From Streptomyces smyrnaeus (lineage in GTDB: Bacteria; Actinomycetota; Actinomycetes; Streptomycetales; Streptomycetaceae): DNA of 64,000 nucleotides. The stretch covers positions 1-64,000 of the forward strand of contig NZ_JAFFZM010000007.1 in assembly GCF_017676345.1 (NCBI RefSeq). The letters run 5' to 3'. This document shows, piece after piece, positions 1-8,695 of the stretch. The position numbers were made by a program, and so were the translations under genes. Positions within the stretch are counted from its first letter, which is position 1. Every line of letters begins with the position of its first letter. Below the pieces are notes generated by a model that searched no databases, had not been told where the DNA came from, and saw only the letters and a program-made list of their open reading frames with translations.

Positions 1-433
1 AACCGTCTGCCCCGCCAGGTCTGACCGCCTGACCGCACCGGGAACCCACGGCACCGTACGACCAGAACATCACCGGCTCACAGCCCAGCAAGCCGTCGTT
101 CCTTTCGACACCCAACCCGCTGTCACCACCACACCCCCAGCCCGCATCACAGGGAAGATGCTCCAGCGGCTGGTCCCCAACGCGGGCGGGACGGTCGCGT
201 GATGGACCGCGAGCCCGGGGTCAAGCGCCCCGGGCCGGATGCTCGGGCGGATCTTTGCGAGGCAGCCCTTAGCAGCGCGGAGTGTCAGGGTAGGGCTTTG
301 GGTATTTGTCCTGTGCGATCGACCGCATCACCTGCCCGGCGATCAGGTATCTTCCTTTTTCAGCGTCCCACCCCGTCACTGATGCCCCGGGCCGGAGGGG
401 GGGCAGCCGCCGTTGCAGGGGAATCCTGGGTGT
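1..433. other. No supported gene
   Basis: I see no convincing gene here. A plus-strand open stretch ending at a TGA at 200-202 could be the tail of a gene that starts left of the window, but its translation matches no family I recognise. The other open frames are arginine- and proline-rich, as expected from random frames in GC-rich DNA. Confidence 0.4.
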
Positions 434-637
434 ATGACGACGAACGTGCCCCTGATCGGCAGGCCGTTGAACGGACGGCAGGTTGCTCTCGATCCTGCCC
501 AGGAGCAGAACGGCAGTTGGGGCGGTTTGCACAGCCCACACGCACCGCCCCGCGATCGGCCCGCCTACCTCCGGGACAGCGCGGGCCGGTGGATCTGGCA
601 GGGCGAGCCCTGGCCCGAGGACACGAACGACACCTGA
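434..637 (+). CDS. Possible small hypothetical protein (67 aa)
   Basis: A short open frame starts at an ATG at 434 behind a weak purine-rich stretch (CAGGGGAA, about 13 bases upstream). It encodes a hydrophilic protein rich in Pro, Arg and Trp and ends in an acidic EDTNDT tail. Codon positions show moderate third-position GC, better than the competing frames. No domain is recognised and nothing nearby suggests a role. It could be a chance frame. Confidence 0.3.
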   Translation: MTTNVPLIGRPLNGRQVALDPAQEQNGSWGGLHSPHAPPRDRPAYLRDSAGRWIWQGEPWPEDTNDT

Positions 638-755
638 GAATCGGCCGATGGCGGCCGGCCTCCAGCTGATCAGCCGGTTGGGCCCCGCACCGCCGCATGG
701 AAAGATGCCCGCCCCTCCCTTCGGAAAAGGGGGGGTGCGGGGCAGTTTTGTGCAG

Positions 756-1140
756 TCAGGCGAGGAGGCCGACTTCGCGCGCTTCGCGGGCCTGGTCCGG
801 GGGGTAAGCTTCTGTTTCTTGTGATGGGTCCTGGTGTTGCTGCGGAACACGCTCAAGCGAATACGGTATTCGCGTCCTCCAGCGTCGGAAACAATCTTGG
901 TGTGGTCCCGTGGCACTCGTAGATGTCCCTCTCGGGTTGTGAATTGGCGGGCGGCTGCGAGATTTCCCACCGTGTCGCCCCGACGGGCACCAACGGACCG
1001 GCAGGCAGCGCCGCTGTGTCAGCGGGCCGCACACCCAGCGCTGCGAGACGCTGCTGCTGGTCTTCGGTGAGGCTGTGCCAGGCGGCGGGCTGTCGGTCTG
1101 GGACCGCGCCGGAGAAGACCGGGCCCTCGCGGAATACCTG
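756..1140 (-). pseudogene. Helicase-associated-domain protein, C-terminal remnant
   Basis: Pieces in three minus-strand frames can be joined into the helicase-associated repeat found after the SNF2/DEAD-type helicase core of many Streptomyces proteins. They read in order: WHSLTEDQQQRLAALGV, then NLAAARQFTTREGHLRVPRD, then a segment ending SNTRT, then KLTPDQAREAREVGLLA and a stop at 756. These resemble the usual pattern of a tryptophan-centred helix, a 'GHLxVPR' strand and 'LSNxRxKLTxxQ'. At least two frameshifts separate the pieces and the helicase core is absent, so this is a dead C-terminal fragment. The family assignment rests on motif memory only. Confidence 0.5.
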
Positions 1141-1232
1141 ACTGGCGGGAGAACTTCAGGGGGTGTCACGAACGGGACCGATGTCCGCCCTGCCGACCCG
1201 CATGCCACATGCCTGACCGAAGGACGAGGACG

Positions 1233-1631
1233 ATGACGAACACAGCGCACGCGACGACGACGCCCGAGTGGGTCCTGAAGTTCATGGACGCCATCGACAC
1301 CCTGGACTTCGATGAGGGTTTCGCGCCGCTCACCGAGGACACCGACATGTTCTTCGGTACCGCTCACGTTCACGGCGTCGAGGCCATCAAGGAGTTCTTC
1401 GTCAGGATCGACGAACCGCTGGACATCTCCCACGAGGTCCTGGAGTTCTGGACAGCGGACGGCGGTGTCCGCCTGCTGCGGGGAGAGGCCACCATGGCGA
1501 AGAAGACCGCGCCCGACCATGTGGTGCGCGCCCCGTTCATGCACATCTTCCACCTCGCCGACGAGGAGCCGGTCCGCGTCCGGGAACTGCGCATCACCGC
1601 AGGGCCGTTGGAGACCGACGCGGTGCTGTGA
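1233..1631 (+). CDS. SnoaL-like / NTF2-fold protein
   Basis: The 132-residue product has the size and pattern of SnoaL-like (NTF2-fold) proteins: an N-terminal helix (TPEWVLKFMDAIDTLDF), then 'FAPLTEDTDMFFG', a 'HGVEAIKEFF' helix and alternating beta strands. Such proteins are small cyclase-, isomerase- or hydratase-like enzymes, or simple ligand-binding proteins; the substrate cannot be read from the sequence. The ATG at 1233 is preferred over one at 1209 because AGGACGAGGA lies just upstream. It is probably monocistronic, as both neighbours are degraded. Confidence 0.75.
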   Translation: MTNTAHATTTPEWVLKFMDAIDTLDFDEGFAPLTEDTDMFFGTAHVHGVEAIKEFFVRIDEPLDISHEVLEFWTADGGVRLLRGEATMAKKTAPDHVVRAPFMHIFHLADEEPVRVRELRITAGPLETDAVL

Positions 1632-1689
1632 CGTCCTCGTCCAGACCGGCCCTGATGCCCGGCGCCAAGGCGGACGAACCTCCATGTGG

Positions 1690-2184
1690 TCAGGCGGGGA
1701 AGCCGACGCAGGTGGCGTACTCGTACTGGCCCCACTGCGAGCCCAGGTCCGACAGTTCGTTGGGCCACGCGTCCGCGAGAGCTTCGTCGTCCTGGGCGGC
1801 CCACGCCCGGACGATCCGGTCCCGCCTGCGGATCCGCAGTCTGCGGAAGCCCACCACATCGGTGGCGACGACACGCTTGCGGCAATCGGCGACCGCGCTT
1901 TGGTCCAGCGGCTGGATCTCCACCCGGGTACCGCCCGGGCGGTACCTCCGCGTGCGTTCGGCCGCTGTAGCAGGTGCCGGGTGATGTTGCGGCGCCGGTG
2001 GGCCCGGTACGCCGTATCGAGGCGGGCCAGGTTCTGCCGGGTGAGGGCCTGCTTGTTCCGCAGCCGGTGGCGCAGCGTGCCCCGCGCCATCGTGACGACG
2101 CCCGCCTCCCGCATCGCCTCGAAGCCGGGGGGCGAGTTCGTCTGCCCCGCAGGGGGGCCGGAGGGGTGGTGCTCGGTGTTCCAC
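1690..2184 (-). pseudogene. Unidentified degraded protein-coding remnant
   Basis: Two minus-strand frames look coding in succession. The first (about 2115-1950) encodes a basic helical segment including LRHRLRNKQALTRQNLARLD. The second (about 1950-1690) encodes the continuation, ending in WGQYEYATCVGFPA. A frameshift near 1950 would join them into one protein of about 140 residues. I recognise no family. The high basic content and tryptophan pattern are compatible with a DNA-associated or plasmid-type protein, but this is only an impression. Confidence 0.3.
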
Positions 2185-2350
2185 CGTGTTTTAGGGGGTG
2201 TCGACTTCTCAGTGCCATTTCTGGGGATTGGTGGAGCGGGGACTGCAGGGAGGTCGGCCGCCGGGTCCGAACTGGCCGATTTCGGTGATCAGTGCCGCAC
2301 CGTCGGCTAGCTCGTCGTCACTGCATCCGGTGATGTCGAGCAGCATCTGA

Positions 2351-2605
2351 GTTCTGTTCCTGCTCGCGATGGCCTTCGCCGGATACGCCGTCGTCCGCCT
2401 CTTCCGCCGTCTCGTCGCCCCCGGCGGGCGGGCCATCGCCTTCGCCGGCGCGACCCGCAACTCCCTCGTCGTCCTCCCTCTCGCCCTGGCCCTGCCCGAC
2501 GCCCTGGCCGTCGCCGCGGTCATCGTGGTCACCGGATCCTCGTCGAAGTGAGCGGCATGGTCGTCTACGTCCGCACGATGCTGCGTCTGCCCGCGTCCCC
2601 CCGCA
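2351..2605 (+). pseudogene. ACR3/bile-acid-symporter-type arsenite efflux pump, C-terminal fragment
   Basis: The translation from 2351 (VLFLLAMAFAGYAVVRLFRR, then a segment ending ALPLALALPDALAVAAVIVVT) is the end of an arsenic-resistance (ACR3-like, bile acid:sodium symporter fold) permease. It covers the last two membrane helices. The frame breaks near 2540, where GGATCCTCGTCGAAGTGA replaces the usual 'TQTLVEL' region. The tail resumes in another frame as LVEVSGMVVYVRTMLRLP. A stop at 2348-2350 lies immediately upstream, so at least two thirds of the pump is missing. No arsR or arsC lies nearby, so the fragment is presumably non-functional. Confidence 0.55.
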
Positions 2606-2694
2606 ACTCTGCGCCCGGGGGGGTGAGACGCATCTGGGCTGGTGACAGGCTCCCCGCCAGCAGCAGTGGCCGGCGGAGCGGCCACGCTACCTGG

Positions 2695-3402
2695 TCAAGA
2701 AGCGGAAACTGGATGCTTCTCGCGGACCTCGCAGTCGACGACACCCTCGTTGTTTTTGGCAACCGGGCGGTAGATGCAGGTGTCGTGCCCGTCCCCGCCG
2801 AAGACGTAGGAGCCGAGGAACGACGTGAAGGGGTTCGCCCCGGAAAACCCGGGGCCCTTGATGCGGTCGTTCCCAGGCCCGCCGTTGATGACTCCCTGCA
2901 CGTTTTCGGCCGTGATGAAGTCGTTGTCGGCGTCGCCGTGGATGTGCCCCTCCGCGAGCGTCCGAACTCCGATGCGGTCGAGTCCGTCCCCGCCGCTCAC
3001 GAAGCCGTGAACGCCGATGTAGTCGGCGGTGATGGTGTCCCCGCCCCCCTCACCGTAGATGTTGGCCTTGTGCTCGTACGACCCGCTGACCTCGCCATGG
3101 ATGGTGACGTGGTCATAGCCTTCGCCGCCCCAGATCTCCCTCTCATGCAGATCACCGTTGATGGTGATGTCGTCGTCGCCGCCCCACCCGTTGATGTAGT
3201 GCACACGATCCAGTCGCGTGCAGCGAATCGTGTCCTTGCCGCCGGTCCCCTGGAGCGTCCCGTGGTCGAGCACGGCGGGCTCCCCGTTGAGAGTGCATTC
3301 GGGTGCGGCAGCGGCGGACGGAGCGGCGAGCGTGACAGGCGCCGCCAGGCAAGCGAGAGAAGCGCCCGCGGCAAGAGCGGCCAGGCGGGTACTGAAGCGC
3401 AT
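2695..3402 (-). CDS. Secreted RTX-like calcium-binding repeat protein
   Basis: The 235-residue protein begins with a signal peptide (basic start MRFSTR, hydrophobic alanine-rich core, AAAAPE cleavage-like site near residues 32-35). The mature part is built from short Gly/Asp-rich units such as GGKDTIR, NGWGGDDDIT, WGGEGYDHVT, GEGGGDTI, SGGDGLDRI and NGGPGNDRI. These resemble hemolysin-type GGxGxDxx nonapeptides that form a calcium-binding beta-roll. Three cysteines may form a disulphide at the ends. Such proteins are exported by Sec and act extracellularly; no enzymatic domain is visible. It stands alone, flanked by degraded DNA. Confidence 0.8.
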   Translation of the reverse strand: MRFSTRLAALAAGASLACLAAPVTLAAPSAAAAPECTLNGEPAVLDHGTLQGTGGKDTIRCTRLDRVHYINGWGGDDDITINGDLHEREIWGGEGYDHVTIHGEVSGSYEHKANIYGEGGGDTITADYIGVHGFVSGGDGLDRIGVRTLAEGHIHGDADNDFITAENVQGVINGGPGNDRIKGPGFSGANPFTSFLGSYVFGGDGHDTCIYRPVAKNNEGVVDCEVREKHPVSAS

Positions 3403-3989
3403 GAGAACTCCAGGGTCGAGATCAACAGATCACTGAACCAACAGCTCCCCGAAATGGGAGGGAACGCCTTTCCACTCATATGGGCGGCCACCACCCGAAA
3501 CTCTTCACGCTGGTGGTCGTCTGCGCGAGGACTGCATGCCGCCTGTCCGCGTCGGGCCGTTCGGCCTCTTCGCGGAGACCGACGTGGGTGAGGATCGATT
3601 CGGTGTTGCTGAGGTTCAGTTCCTCATCCCGTCGTGTTCCGGCGTCTCCGCGTCTGTCCGCGCGTCCATGACGTGCAGGTGCTTGGCAGGTGTTCCGGGG
3701 CCTTCTTGGCTGTGTCGATCTGTGCCGGCAGCGCCGGTGCGACGGCGGCCGCTTGGTTGGGGGTGCAGAGCGCGCATGCGGTGTGCAGGCCGGCTTCAGT
3801 TGCCTTCGCTGACCGTGCACTTGCGATCGGCAAGGGGATCACTTCTTCCGGGTTGTCCGGTCCGCCGTTGTCCGTCAGCAGGTCGATGCCTCCGCGAGGG
3901 TCGCCAGTCGGTCTTCGATCGCCCTGGGTATCGGTCTGGCCTGGTTGGTGCGGATCGCAGTCGTGGCGTCCTGCCCGTGCACTGCTCCC
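3403..3989. other. Degraded region, no identifiable gene
   Basis: I find no gene I can support. Short minus-strand stretches look coding-like, for example NLSNTESILTHVGLREEAER near 3560-3630 and ARSAKATEAGLHTACALC near 3770-3830. They sit in different frames and match nothing I recognise. The stretch borders the degraded transposases and is probably insertion-sequence debris or the tail of the gene they hit. Confidence 0.35.
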
Positions 3990-4153
3990 ACGAGATTCCG
4001 GTGTGCAGACCACGCAGGATGTCTTCGAAGATCGGCCGGTTCGGATGCCGCTTGCGCCCCGGGGGGTTCGGGTTCGTTGCTCGACCTCGGGGGCAAGGGC
4101 CCGATCAGCGCCCACAGTTCGTCGTCGACTTTCCACGGCTTGGGCTGCGCCAT
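3990..4153 (-). pseudogene. IS5-family transposase, N-terminal fragment
   Basis: The minus-strand reading from the ATG at 4153 starts MAQPKPWKVDDELWALIGPL, the characteristic beginning of one IS5-family transposase group in Streptomyces. It continues PP...EPPGAQAASEP in place of the usual arginine-rich segment, and then 'LRRHPAWSAHRNLVGAVHG' in drifted form. The frame decays within about 55 residues and no DDE catalytic part follows. The fragment abuts the tail of a second IS5-type remnant, suggesting that one element jumped into the other. Confidence 0.6.
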
Positions 4154-4199
4154 CCCGCACCCCCGGTTCGTCGGACCCGGAGTGATCCAACCTCCTTGA

Positions 4200-4830
4200 A
4201 GGTCATTTCGTGAGGGGCTCCAAGCCTTGTCCGCCGCGGGGCTGTCAGGTTTCGTGCGCGGTGTGCCCGGCTCGGTCCGCGGGAGGCGCATCTTCTCCAG
4301 CAGGGGCTCGGGCTGTGTGCGGTCCGGCCGCTGTCCCGGGGTGACGATCCGGGACAGCGGGCGGCAGCGTCCGTCCATGCTCTGGTCGAGCTTGGTGGTC
4401 AATCCACCCCGCGAGCGGTCCAGGCCCCCTCACCTCCCGTGCCGCCTCCACCAGGCGGGTGAGGAGGCTTTGCCAGGCCGTTTCGCCTTGGTGTTGTACC
4501 GTTGCGTTCCCCCATTTTGAGGCGGGAGCCGGCGGTGGATCGGTGCGGGCACCGGCCGGGTTCTGATGTGTCCGCACGGTGGTGGAGCCGGCCGAGATGT
4601 CCCCAGTCGATCTTCCCCTGGCCACGTCGGCCTCGGCCCGGAACTGCTGGAGTGGGCGCTCCCGGGTTCCGTCGGCCGGCCACAGGCGGTGGCGTTCGTC
4701 GACCGTCCTCCCCGGGCCGAACCGTTCGGGCAGGTCACGCCACCGCACGCCGGTCCGCTCCCGGTACAGAATCCCCCGCCGATCGCCCCGCCCCATATCC
4801 CTATCAAATGGCATGACAGCGCAGTAATCA
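4200..4830 (-). pseudogene. Degenerate IS5-family transposase
   Basis: Reading leftward, pieces of one IS5-type transposase appear in order: YRERTGVRWRDLPERFGPGR, VDERHRLWPADGTRERPLQQ, STTVRTHQNPAGAR and TTKLDQSMDGRCRPLSRIVT, then LLEKMRLPRTEPGTPRTKPD and AADKAW. These correspond to the 'GIPWRDLPxRFG', 'DST.VRAHQH.AG' (first catalytic Asp region) and 'LTTK.H' to 'ADKAY' blocks. Frameshifts separate them and the final DDE glutamate block is missing. The 3' end runs directly into a different transposase fragment. Confidence 0.65.
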
Positions 4831-4875
4831 CATGATCGGCGGGGCAACTCCTCGTGCCGCCCGGGGCCGCCGGTC

Positions 4876-5715
4876 TCAGCGGAACGCGGTGACGTTGCGG
4901 GCGGCCCAGTCGGCGAAGGGGCGCGGGGCGCGGCCGAGGACGCGCTCGATGTCCGGGCTGACGCGCAGCTCGGCCGGGCTGGGGTTGCCGAGGATGTCCA
5001 GGGTGTCGTCGGCGAGTTCCGTCGGCATGCTCTGGGTCATGGCGGCTCTGGCCTCGTCGCGGGTCAGCTCGTGGAAGGCCACGGGCGAGCCCAGTGCTGC
5101 CGCGAGGGCCTCCGTCTGCCCGCGCGGAGTGATCACCTCGGGGCCGGTCAGCTCGTACGCGCCGCCGGTGTAGCGGTCCTCCAGCAGGCAGGCCGCCGCC
5201 ACCGCGGCGATGTCCGCCGGGTCGACGACCGGCACTCCGACGTCGCCGAAGGGCGCTGCGACGACCCGTCGTGCGCGGACGGACTCGGCCCACCACAGGG
5301 CGTTGGAGGCGAAGCCGCCCGGCCGCAGCACGGCCCACTCCAAGCCGGACTCGCGCACCGTGTCCTCCAGCGCGCGCATCGCGATCCGCGTCGCTCCGAA
5401 GGGCCTGGTCACCACGCCGAGCGTGGAGAGCAGGACGATACGGCGGACTCCGCTGCCCGCGGCCTCGCCGATGATGTCGGCGGGGTTGCCACCGACGGCG
5501 TGCAGATCACCGGAGAGCAGCAGAAACAGCGATTTCGCCCCGGCCAGTGCGGGCCGCAGACCGACCGGCTCGGCGAGGTCGGCCACCTGGTGACGGACAC
5601 CGTCCGGCACCGCCGCCGGGCGCCGGGACACCGCTGTCACCTGCTCGCCCGCCTCCGCCAACGCCCGCGTCAGCGGCCGGCCGATATTCCCGGTCGCCCC
5701 GGTCACCACGATCAT
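4876..5715 (-). CDS. NmrA-family NAD(P)-binding reductase
   Basis: The 279-residue protein starts MIVVTGATGNIGRPLTRAL, a Rossmann fold with the GATGxxG dinucleotide motif. It lacks the YxxxK pair of classical short-chain dehydrogenases at the usual site. This, together with 'RPGGFASNALWWAESVR' and a domain dominated by substrate-recognition strands, points to the atypical SDR/NmrA group (NADPH sensors or quinone-type reductases). The gene is divergent from the HxlR regulator at 5809, with an inverted repeat between them, a common arrangement in which the regulator controls the reductase in response to electrophiles. Confidence 0.85.
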   Translation of the reverse strand: MIVVTGATGNIGRPLTRALAEAGEQVTAVSRRPAAVPDGVRHQVADLAEPVGLRPALAGAKSLFLLLSGDLHAVGGNPADIIGEAAGSGVRRIVLLSTLGVVTRPFGATRIAMRALEDTVRESGLEWAVLRPGGFASNALWWAESVRARRVVAAPFGDVGVPVVDPADIAAVAAACLLEDRYTGGAYELTGPEVITPRGQTEALAAALGSPVAFHELTRDEARAAMTQSMPTELADDTLDILGNPSPAELRVSPDIERVLGRAPRPFADWAARNVTAFR

Positions 5716-5772
5716 GATCAGCTCCTTGTCGGATGTGCTTCGAGGGCGTTCACGCTAGGAGCGGAAGCTGAC

Positions 5773-5794
5773 TTCTGGTAAGGGCATACCTGAA
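5773..5794. promoter_or_regulatory. Inverted repeat, probable HxlR operator
   Basis: Arms TTCTGGTA (5773-5780) and TACCTGAA (5787-5794) are separated by six bases and match at 7 of 8 positions when folded. The site lies in the 93-bp gap between the divergent reductase and HxlR genes, 15 bases before the HxlR start, where an autoregulatory operator is expected. A further AGGTAAG half-site follows. Binding is inferred. Confidence 0.5.
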
Positions 5795-5808
5795 GGTAAG
5801 CTCATGAC

Positions 5809-6180
5809 ATGGCGGAAGGTGTGCAGCGCAGACGGGTCGAGACCGGCGAGCGGTATGACGTGTTTCACACCGACTGCCTGGCGCGCGACATGGTCGACCA
5901 CGTGACCAGCAGGTGGGGCGTGTGGGTGCTGATCTCCCTGCAGCGCAACGACCTCCGCTTCTACGAGCTGCGCGAGAGCATCCAGGGCATCAGCGAGAAG
6001 ATGCTGGCCCAGACCCTGCGCGTACTGGTCGAGGACGGCCTGGTCTGGCGGAAGGTCGAGCCGACGACACCGCCGCAGGTCACGTACGGGCTGACCGAGT
6101 TCGGCCGGGACGTCGGCGAGCCGCTGACGGAGCTGTTCGACCGGATCACCCGACGGCTGTCGGCGCTCGGCACCGCCTAG
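5809..6180 (+). CDS. HxlR-family transcriptional regulator
   Basis: The 123-residue winged-helix protein has the family features: a cysteine near the N-terminus (TDCLARDMVDHV, Cys23), the recognition region 'RFYELRESIQGISEKMLAQTLRVLVEDGLV' and a wing ending 'VTYGLTEFGRDV'. Members with this cysteine often sense electrophiles or quinones by thiol modification. It is divergent from the NmrA-type reductase, which is its likely target. The stop codon coincides with the outer end of an IS630-type element, so the last residue or two may come from the insertion. Confidence 0.9.
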   Translation: MAEGVQRRRVETGERYDVFHTDCLARDMVDHVTSRWGVWVLISLQRNDLRFYELRESIQGISEKMLAQTLRVLVEDGLVWRKVEPTTPPQVTYGLTEFGRDVGEPLTELFDRITRRLSALGTA

Positions 6181-6960
6181 TGCCCTGAGCCGGGGATTCG
6201 TCGGCAGTATGCGGCGACCTTGTCGAGAATCTGATCGGCTGTCTTCGTCCAGACGAACAGCCCGGGGTGCTTGTTCCAGCCGGCGAGCCGGGAGCGGATG
6301 TCGCGTTCGAGGGCCCGGACGGAGCGGTGGGTGCCGCGCTTGAGCTTCGCGGCGAAGACGGTGGCGCGGGGTGGCGCGGATGCAGTCGTGGCTGCGGCGT
6401 TCGGGGACGCCGGGCACCATCGGCACAACGGGCTGGGCCGGCCTGGGGCCTGGGTCTGCGGTTTCTCGACCACGCACAGCACCAAGGCCTTCATTGGCGG
6501 ATCGAGATGGAGGCCGACGACGCCGCGGACCTTGTCGATCAACCGCGGGCCGGTGGACAGCAGAGACGTCTGCGACCGGTGTGGCGCCGGTGCGAACGCC
6601 TGCCAGATCCGCGAGACCGTCGGGGGCCACATGCCCGTGGCGCCGCCATCGACCTGGCCGACCAGCGGGTGGCGTTCTTCGGCCTCTCCTCGAGCGTCTT
6701 GACGACGACCCGCTCGACGTCAGCATCGGTGATCTTGCGTGGGACACCCGGACGCGGGTCGTCGCACAGCCCGTCCAGGCCGCGTTCGAGGAAGCGGCGC
6801 CGCCAGGTGCCGACCATGTCCGGGGCGATCCGCAGCCGGCGGGACACTTCCACGACCGAGTGCCCGTACGCGCACTCCAACACGATCCGCGACCGCGGAG
6901 CCAGAGCCCGAGCCTGAGCCGTCGTACGGCGAGGCACCCAGCCCTCCCACACGGCCGCTG
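6177..6960 (-). pseudogene. IS630-family transposase, frameshifted
   Basis: The N-terminal part reads ALAPRSRIVLECAYGHSVVE, then 'VSRRLRIAPDMVGTWRRRF' and 'LERGLDGLCDDPRPGVPRKI', the helix-turn-helix region of IS630 transposases. The C-terminal part in another frame reads SVSRIWQAF, DKVRGVVGLHLDPPMKALVL (first Asp of DDE), later KRGTHRSVRALERDIRSRLA, and WTKTADQILDKVAAYC at the end. The two parts lie in different frames with missing sequence around the second catalytic Asp, so the enzyme is inactive. Confidence 0.7.
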
Positions 6961-7043
6961 GACAATCAGTCACCGACAACGGCGGAAGCTTCGAACCCGG
7001 ACCACTCACACCCGACCACCAGCCAATCTCCGACTCAGAACAC
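6180..7043 (-). mobile_element. Degenerate IS630-family insertion sequence
   Basis: Imperfect terminal repeats bound the element. The left end, from 6180, reads GTGCCCTGAGCCGGGGATTC. The inverted right end, ending near 7043, reads GTGTTCTGAGTCGGAGATTG, giving roughly 15 of 20 matches. The transposase reads on the minus strand in broken frames. A TA dinucleotide sits at 6178-6179 as expected for this family, but the matching TA on the right has been lost. At 864 bp it is shorter than a typical IS630 (about 1.1 kb), so it carries internal deletions. Confidence 0.55.
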
Positions 7044-7488
7044 CGGAGACGTCGTCCACCCGCTGCTGCAGGTGTGGGCGTCGGTGGCACTGCTCGCCGG
7101 CACAGCCGGTGCGCGAGCAGTACCGGGGATCACGGTCAGCCGGCTCTCCCCGCGGCTGGGGCCGCTGATGACGCGCGAAGCCGAGCAGTTGCTGCTCGGC
7201 GGCTGCACCGAGGTGGAGCTGTCCGCCTGCCACGAGCCGGACTCCAACCGCGACCGGGAGGCTGCCGGCCGCGGCACACAGGTCTCCGGCGACCTGATCA
7301 ACGAGGGCCAGGACCTGATCGCCTCCGCCGGCTTCCTGGCCGGTGCCGTCATCCTCACCGGCGTCGCTGATGACGGCTCACTCATCGAGCATCCCGCCGA
7401 GGACGGCGGTTTCAAGCCGCAGCACGGACACTGCCCGGAGCAGCACCAGCCCTGCGTGCGCGTCACTCAGGACGGCTACGGCCACTGA
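7044..7488 (+). pseudogene. Hypothetical protein, 5' end removed by IS630 insertion
   Basis: From the right end of the IS630-type element an uninterrupted plus-strand frame with strong third-position GC runs to a TGA at 7486-7488. It begins GDVVHPLLQVWASVALLAGT and continues SPRLGPLMTREAEQLLLGGC, NEGQDLIASAGFLAGAVILT and VTQDGYGH. Codon bias says it was a real gene; the start is missing and coding quality begins exactly at the element boundary. I recognise no family. The middle could contain a membrane-associated helix (ASAGFLAGAVILTGV). Confidence 0.45.
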
Positions 7489-7541
7489 CTCCACCCGCCA
7501 GCTGCGCACAGCATGCATCATGTGCAAGGCGCGGTAGCGGC

Positions 7542-8495
7542 CTATGCGGTAGTTGTGCGGAATCGCGCCCGATACGCCGACGGAGGCGCCCCGAGCAGGC
7601 GCAGGAACACCCGGCGCATCGACTCGTCGCTGCCGAAACCGCACATGCGCGCGATGGTGTCCACGCCCGCGTCGCTGGACTCGAGCATGGCCTGCGCCGC
7701 CTCTAGGCGGACACGTTCCACGTACTGCCCGGGGGTGCTGCCGACCTCACGGCGGAAGAGGCGGGTGAGGTGGCGCTCGCTGACGGCGAGACGCTCCGCC
7801 ATGGCGGCCAGGGTGTGACTTCCGCCGGGGTCGGCCACCACGGCGTCCAGCACTTGCCGCAGCCCGGCACTGCGGGGCGGGGGCACCGTGCTGCGCACAC
7901 TGAACTGCGACTGGCCGCCGGGGCGTTGCAGGAACACGACGAGGTATTTGGCCGCGGTACGCGCCACCTGGGGGCCGTGGTCCTCCTCGACCAGCGCAAG
8001 CGCCAGGTCGATGCCCGCCGTCACTCCGGCGGAGGTGATGACGGGGCCGTCGCGTACGTAAATGGCGTCGGGCTGCACCCGCACCCGCGGGAAGCTCCTC
8101 GCCAGCTTCGCACATTCGGCCCAGTGCGTCGTGGCCCGCCGGCCGTCGAGCAGCCCGGCCTCGGCCAGCAGATACGCGCCGGTGCAGGCCGACGTCGTAC
8201 GCCGCGCGCCCGTACCGAGGCGGCGCACGTGGGCGATCAGCTCCGGCGGATGCCGGTGGCCGTTGACCGTCGGGTAGCCAGGCACCAGCACCGTGTCGAC
8301 AGCGGTCTCGGGAACATCCTCCACCGCCAGTTCGGCCCCCAGGGGGATCCCGGTGTCGCTCACCACCGCACGCCCGCCGGGCGAGGCGAGCCGGACCCGG
8401 TAGCCGGCTGCGTGCAGCACCTGTACCGGACCGGCCACGTCGAGCAGCACCACACCGTCGCCTACGACCACGATCACATCGCCCTCGGTCTTCAC
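7542..8495 (-). CDS. GlxA-type AraC-family regulator with DJ-1/PfpI domain
   Basis: The 317-residue protein has two parts. Residues 1-190 form a class I glutamine-amidotransferase-like (DJ-1/PfpI) sensor, with 'VLVPGYP' and the nucleophile-elbow-like SACTGAYLLAEAGLL. Residues about 215-317 are an AraC-type DNA-binding domain with two helix-turn-helix units (LAAMAERLAVSERHLTRLFR and IARMCGFGSDESMRRVF, then PSAYRARF). This is the GlxA/FtrA architecture. The gene is divergent from a DJ-1/PfpI protein at 8696, its probable target. The start follows the initial MKTEGDVIVVV; the effector is unknown. Confidence 0.9.
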   Translation of the reverse strand: MKTEGDVIVVVGDGVVLLDVAGPVQVLHAAGYRVRLASPGGRAVVSDTGIPLGAELAVEDVPETAVDTVLVPGYPTVNGHRHPPELIAHVRRLGTGARRTTSACTGAYLLAEAGLLDGRRATTHWAECAKLARSFPRVRVQPDAIYVRDGPVITSAGVTAGIDLALALVEEDHGPQVARTAAKYLVVFLQRPGGQSQFSVRSTVPPPRSAGLRQVLDAVVADPGGSHTLAAMAERLAVSERHLTRLFRREVGSTPGQYVERVRLEAAQAMLESSDAGVDTIARMCGFGSDESMRRVFLRLLGAPPSAYRARFRTTTA

Positions 8496-8695
8496 GCTCC
8501 TGAGTCTCTACCTCCGGGTGACAGGTCCTCAAGGACCGGCAGCCCACACATCCGGACATCCCCTTCCCTCCGCCTGCGGCCCGAAGGGACAGTCATCCGG
8601 TGCGCGTTCCGGGTCCCGGAGCCGGCGCACCCGTGACGACGACCAGCTCGGTGCGTCACGCCACAGCCCCCGACCGGCCAACAGGAGCACACACC

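Noticed and set aside
710..740. C-run/G-run hairpin resembling a terminator
   Set aside because: The stem needs many G-T pairs and is not followed by a T run or preceded by a convincing gene end.
2209..2350. Minus-strand stretch reading MLLDITGCSDDELADGAALI
   Set aside because: It looks mildly protein-like but is short, has no ribosome site or family, and overlaps degraded DNA.
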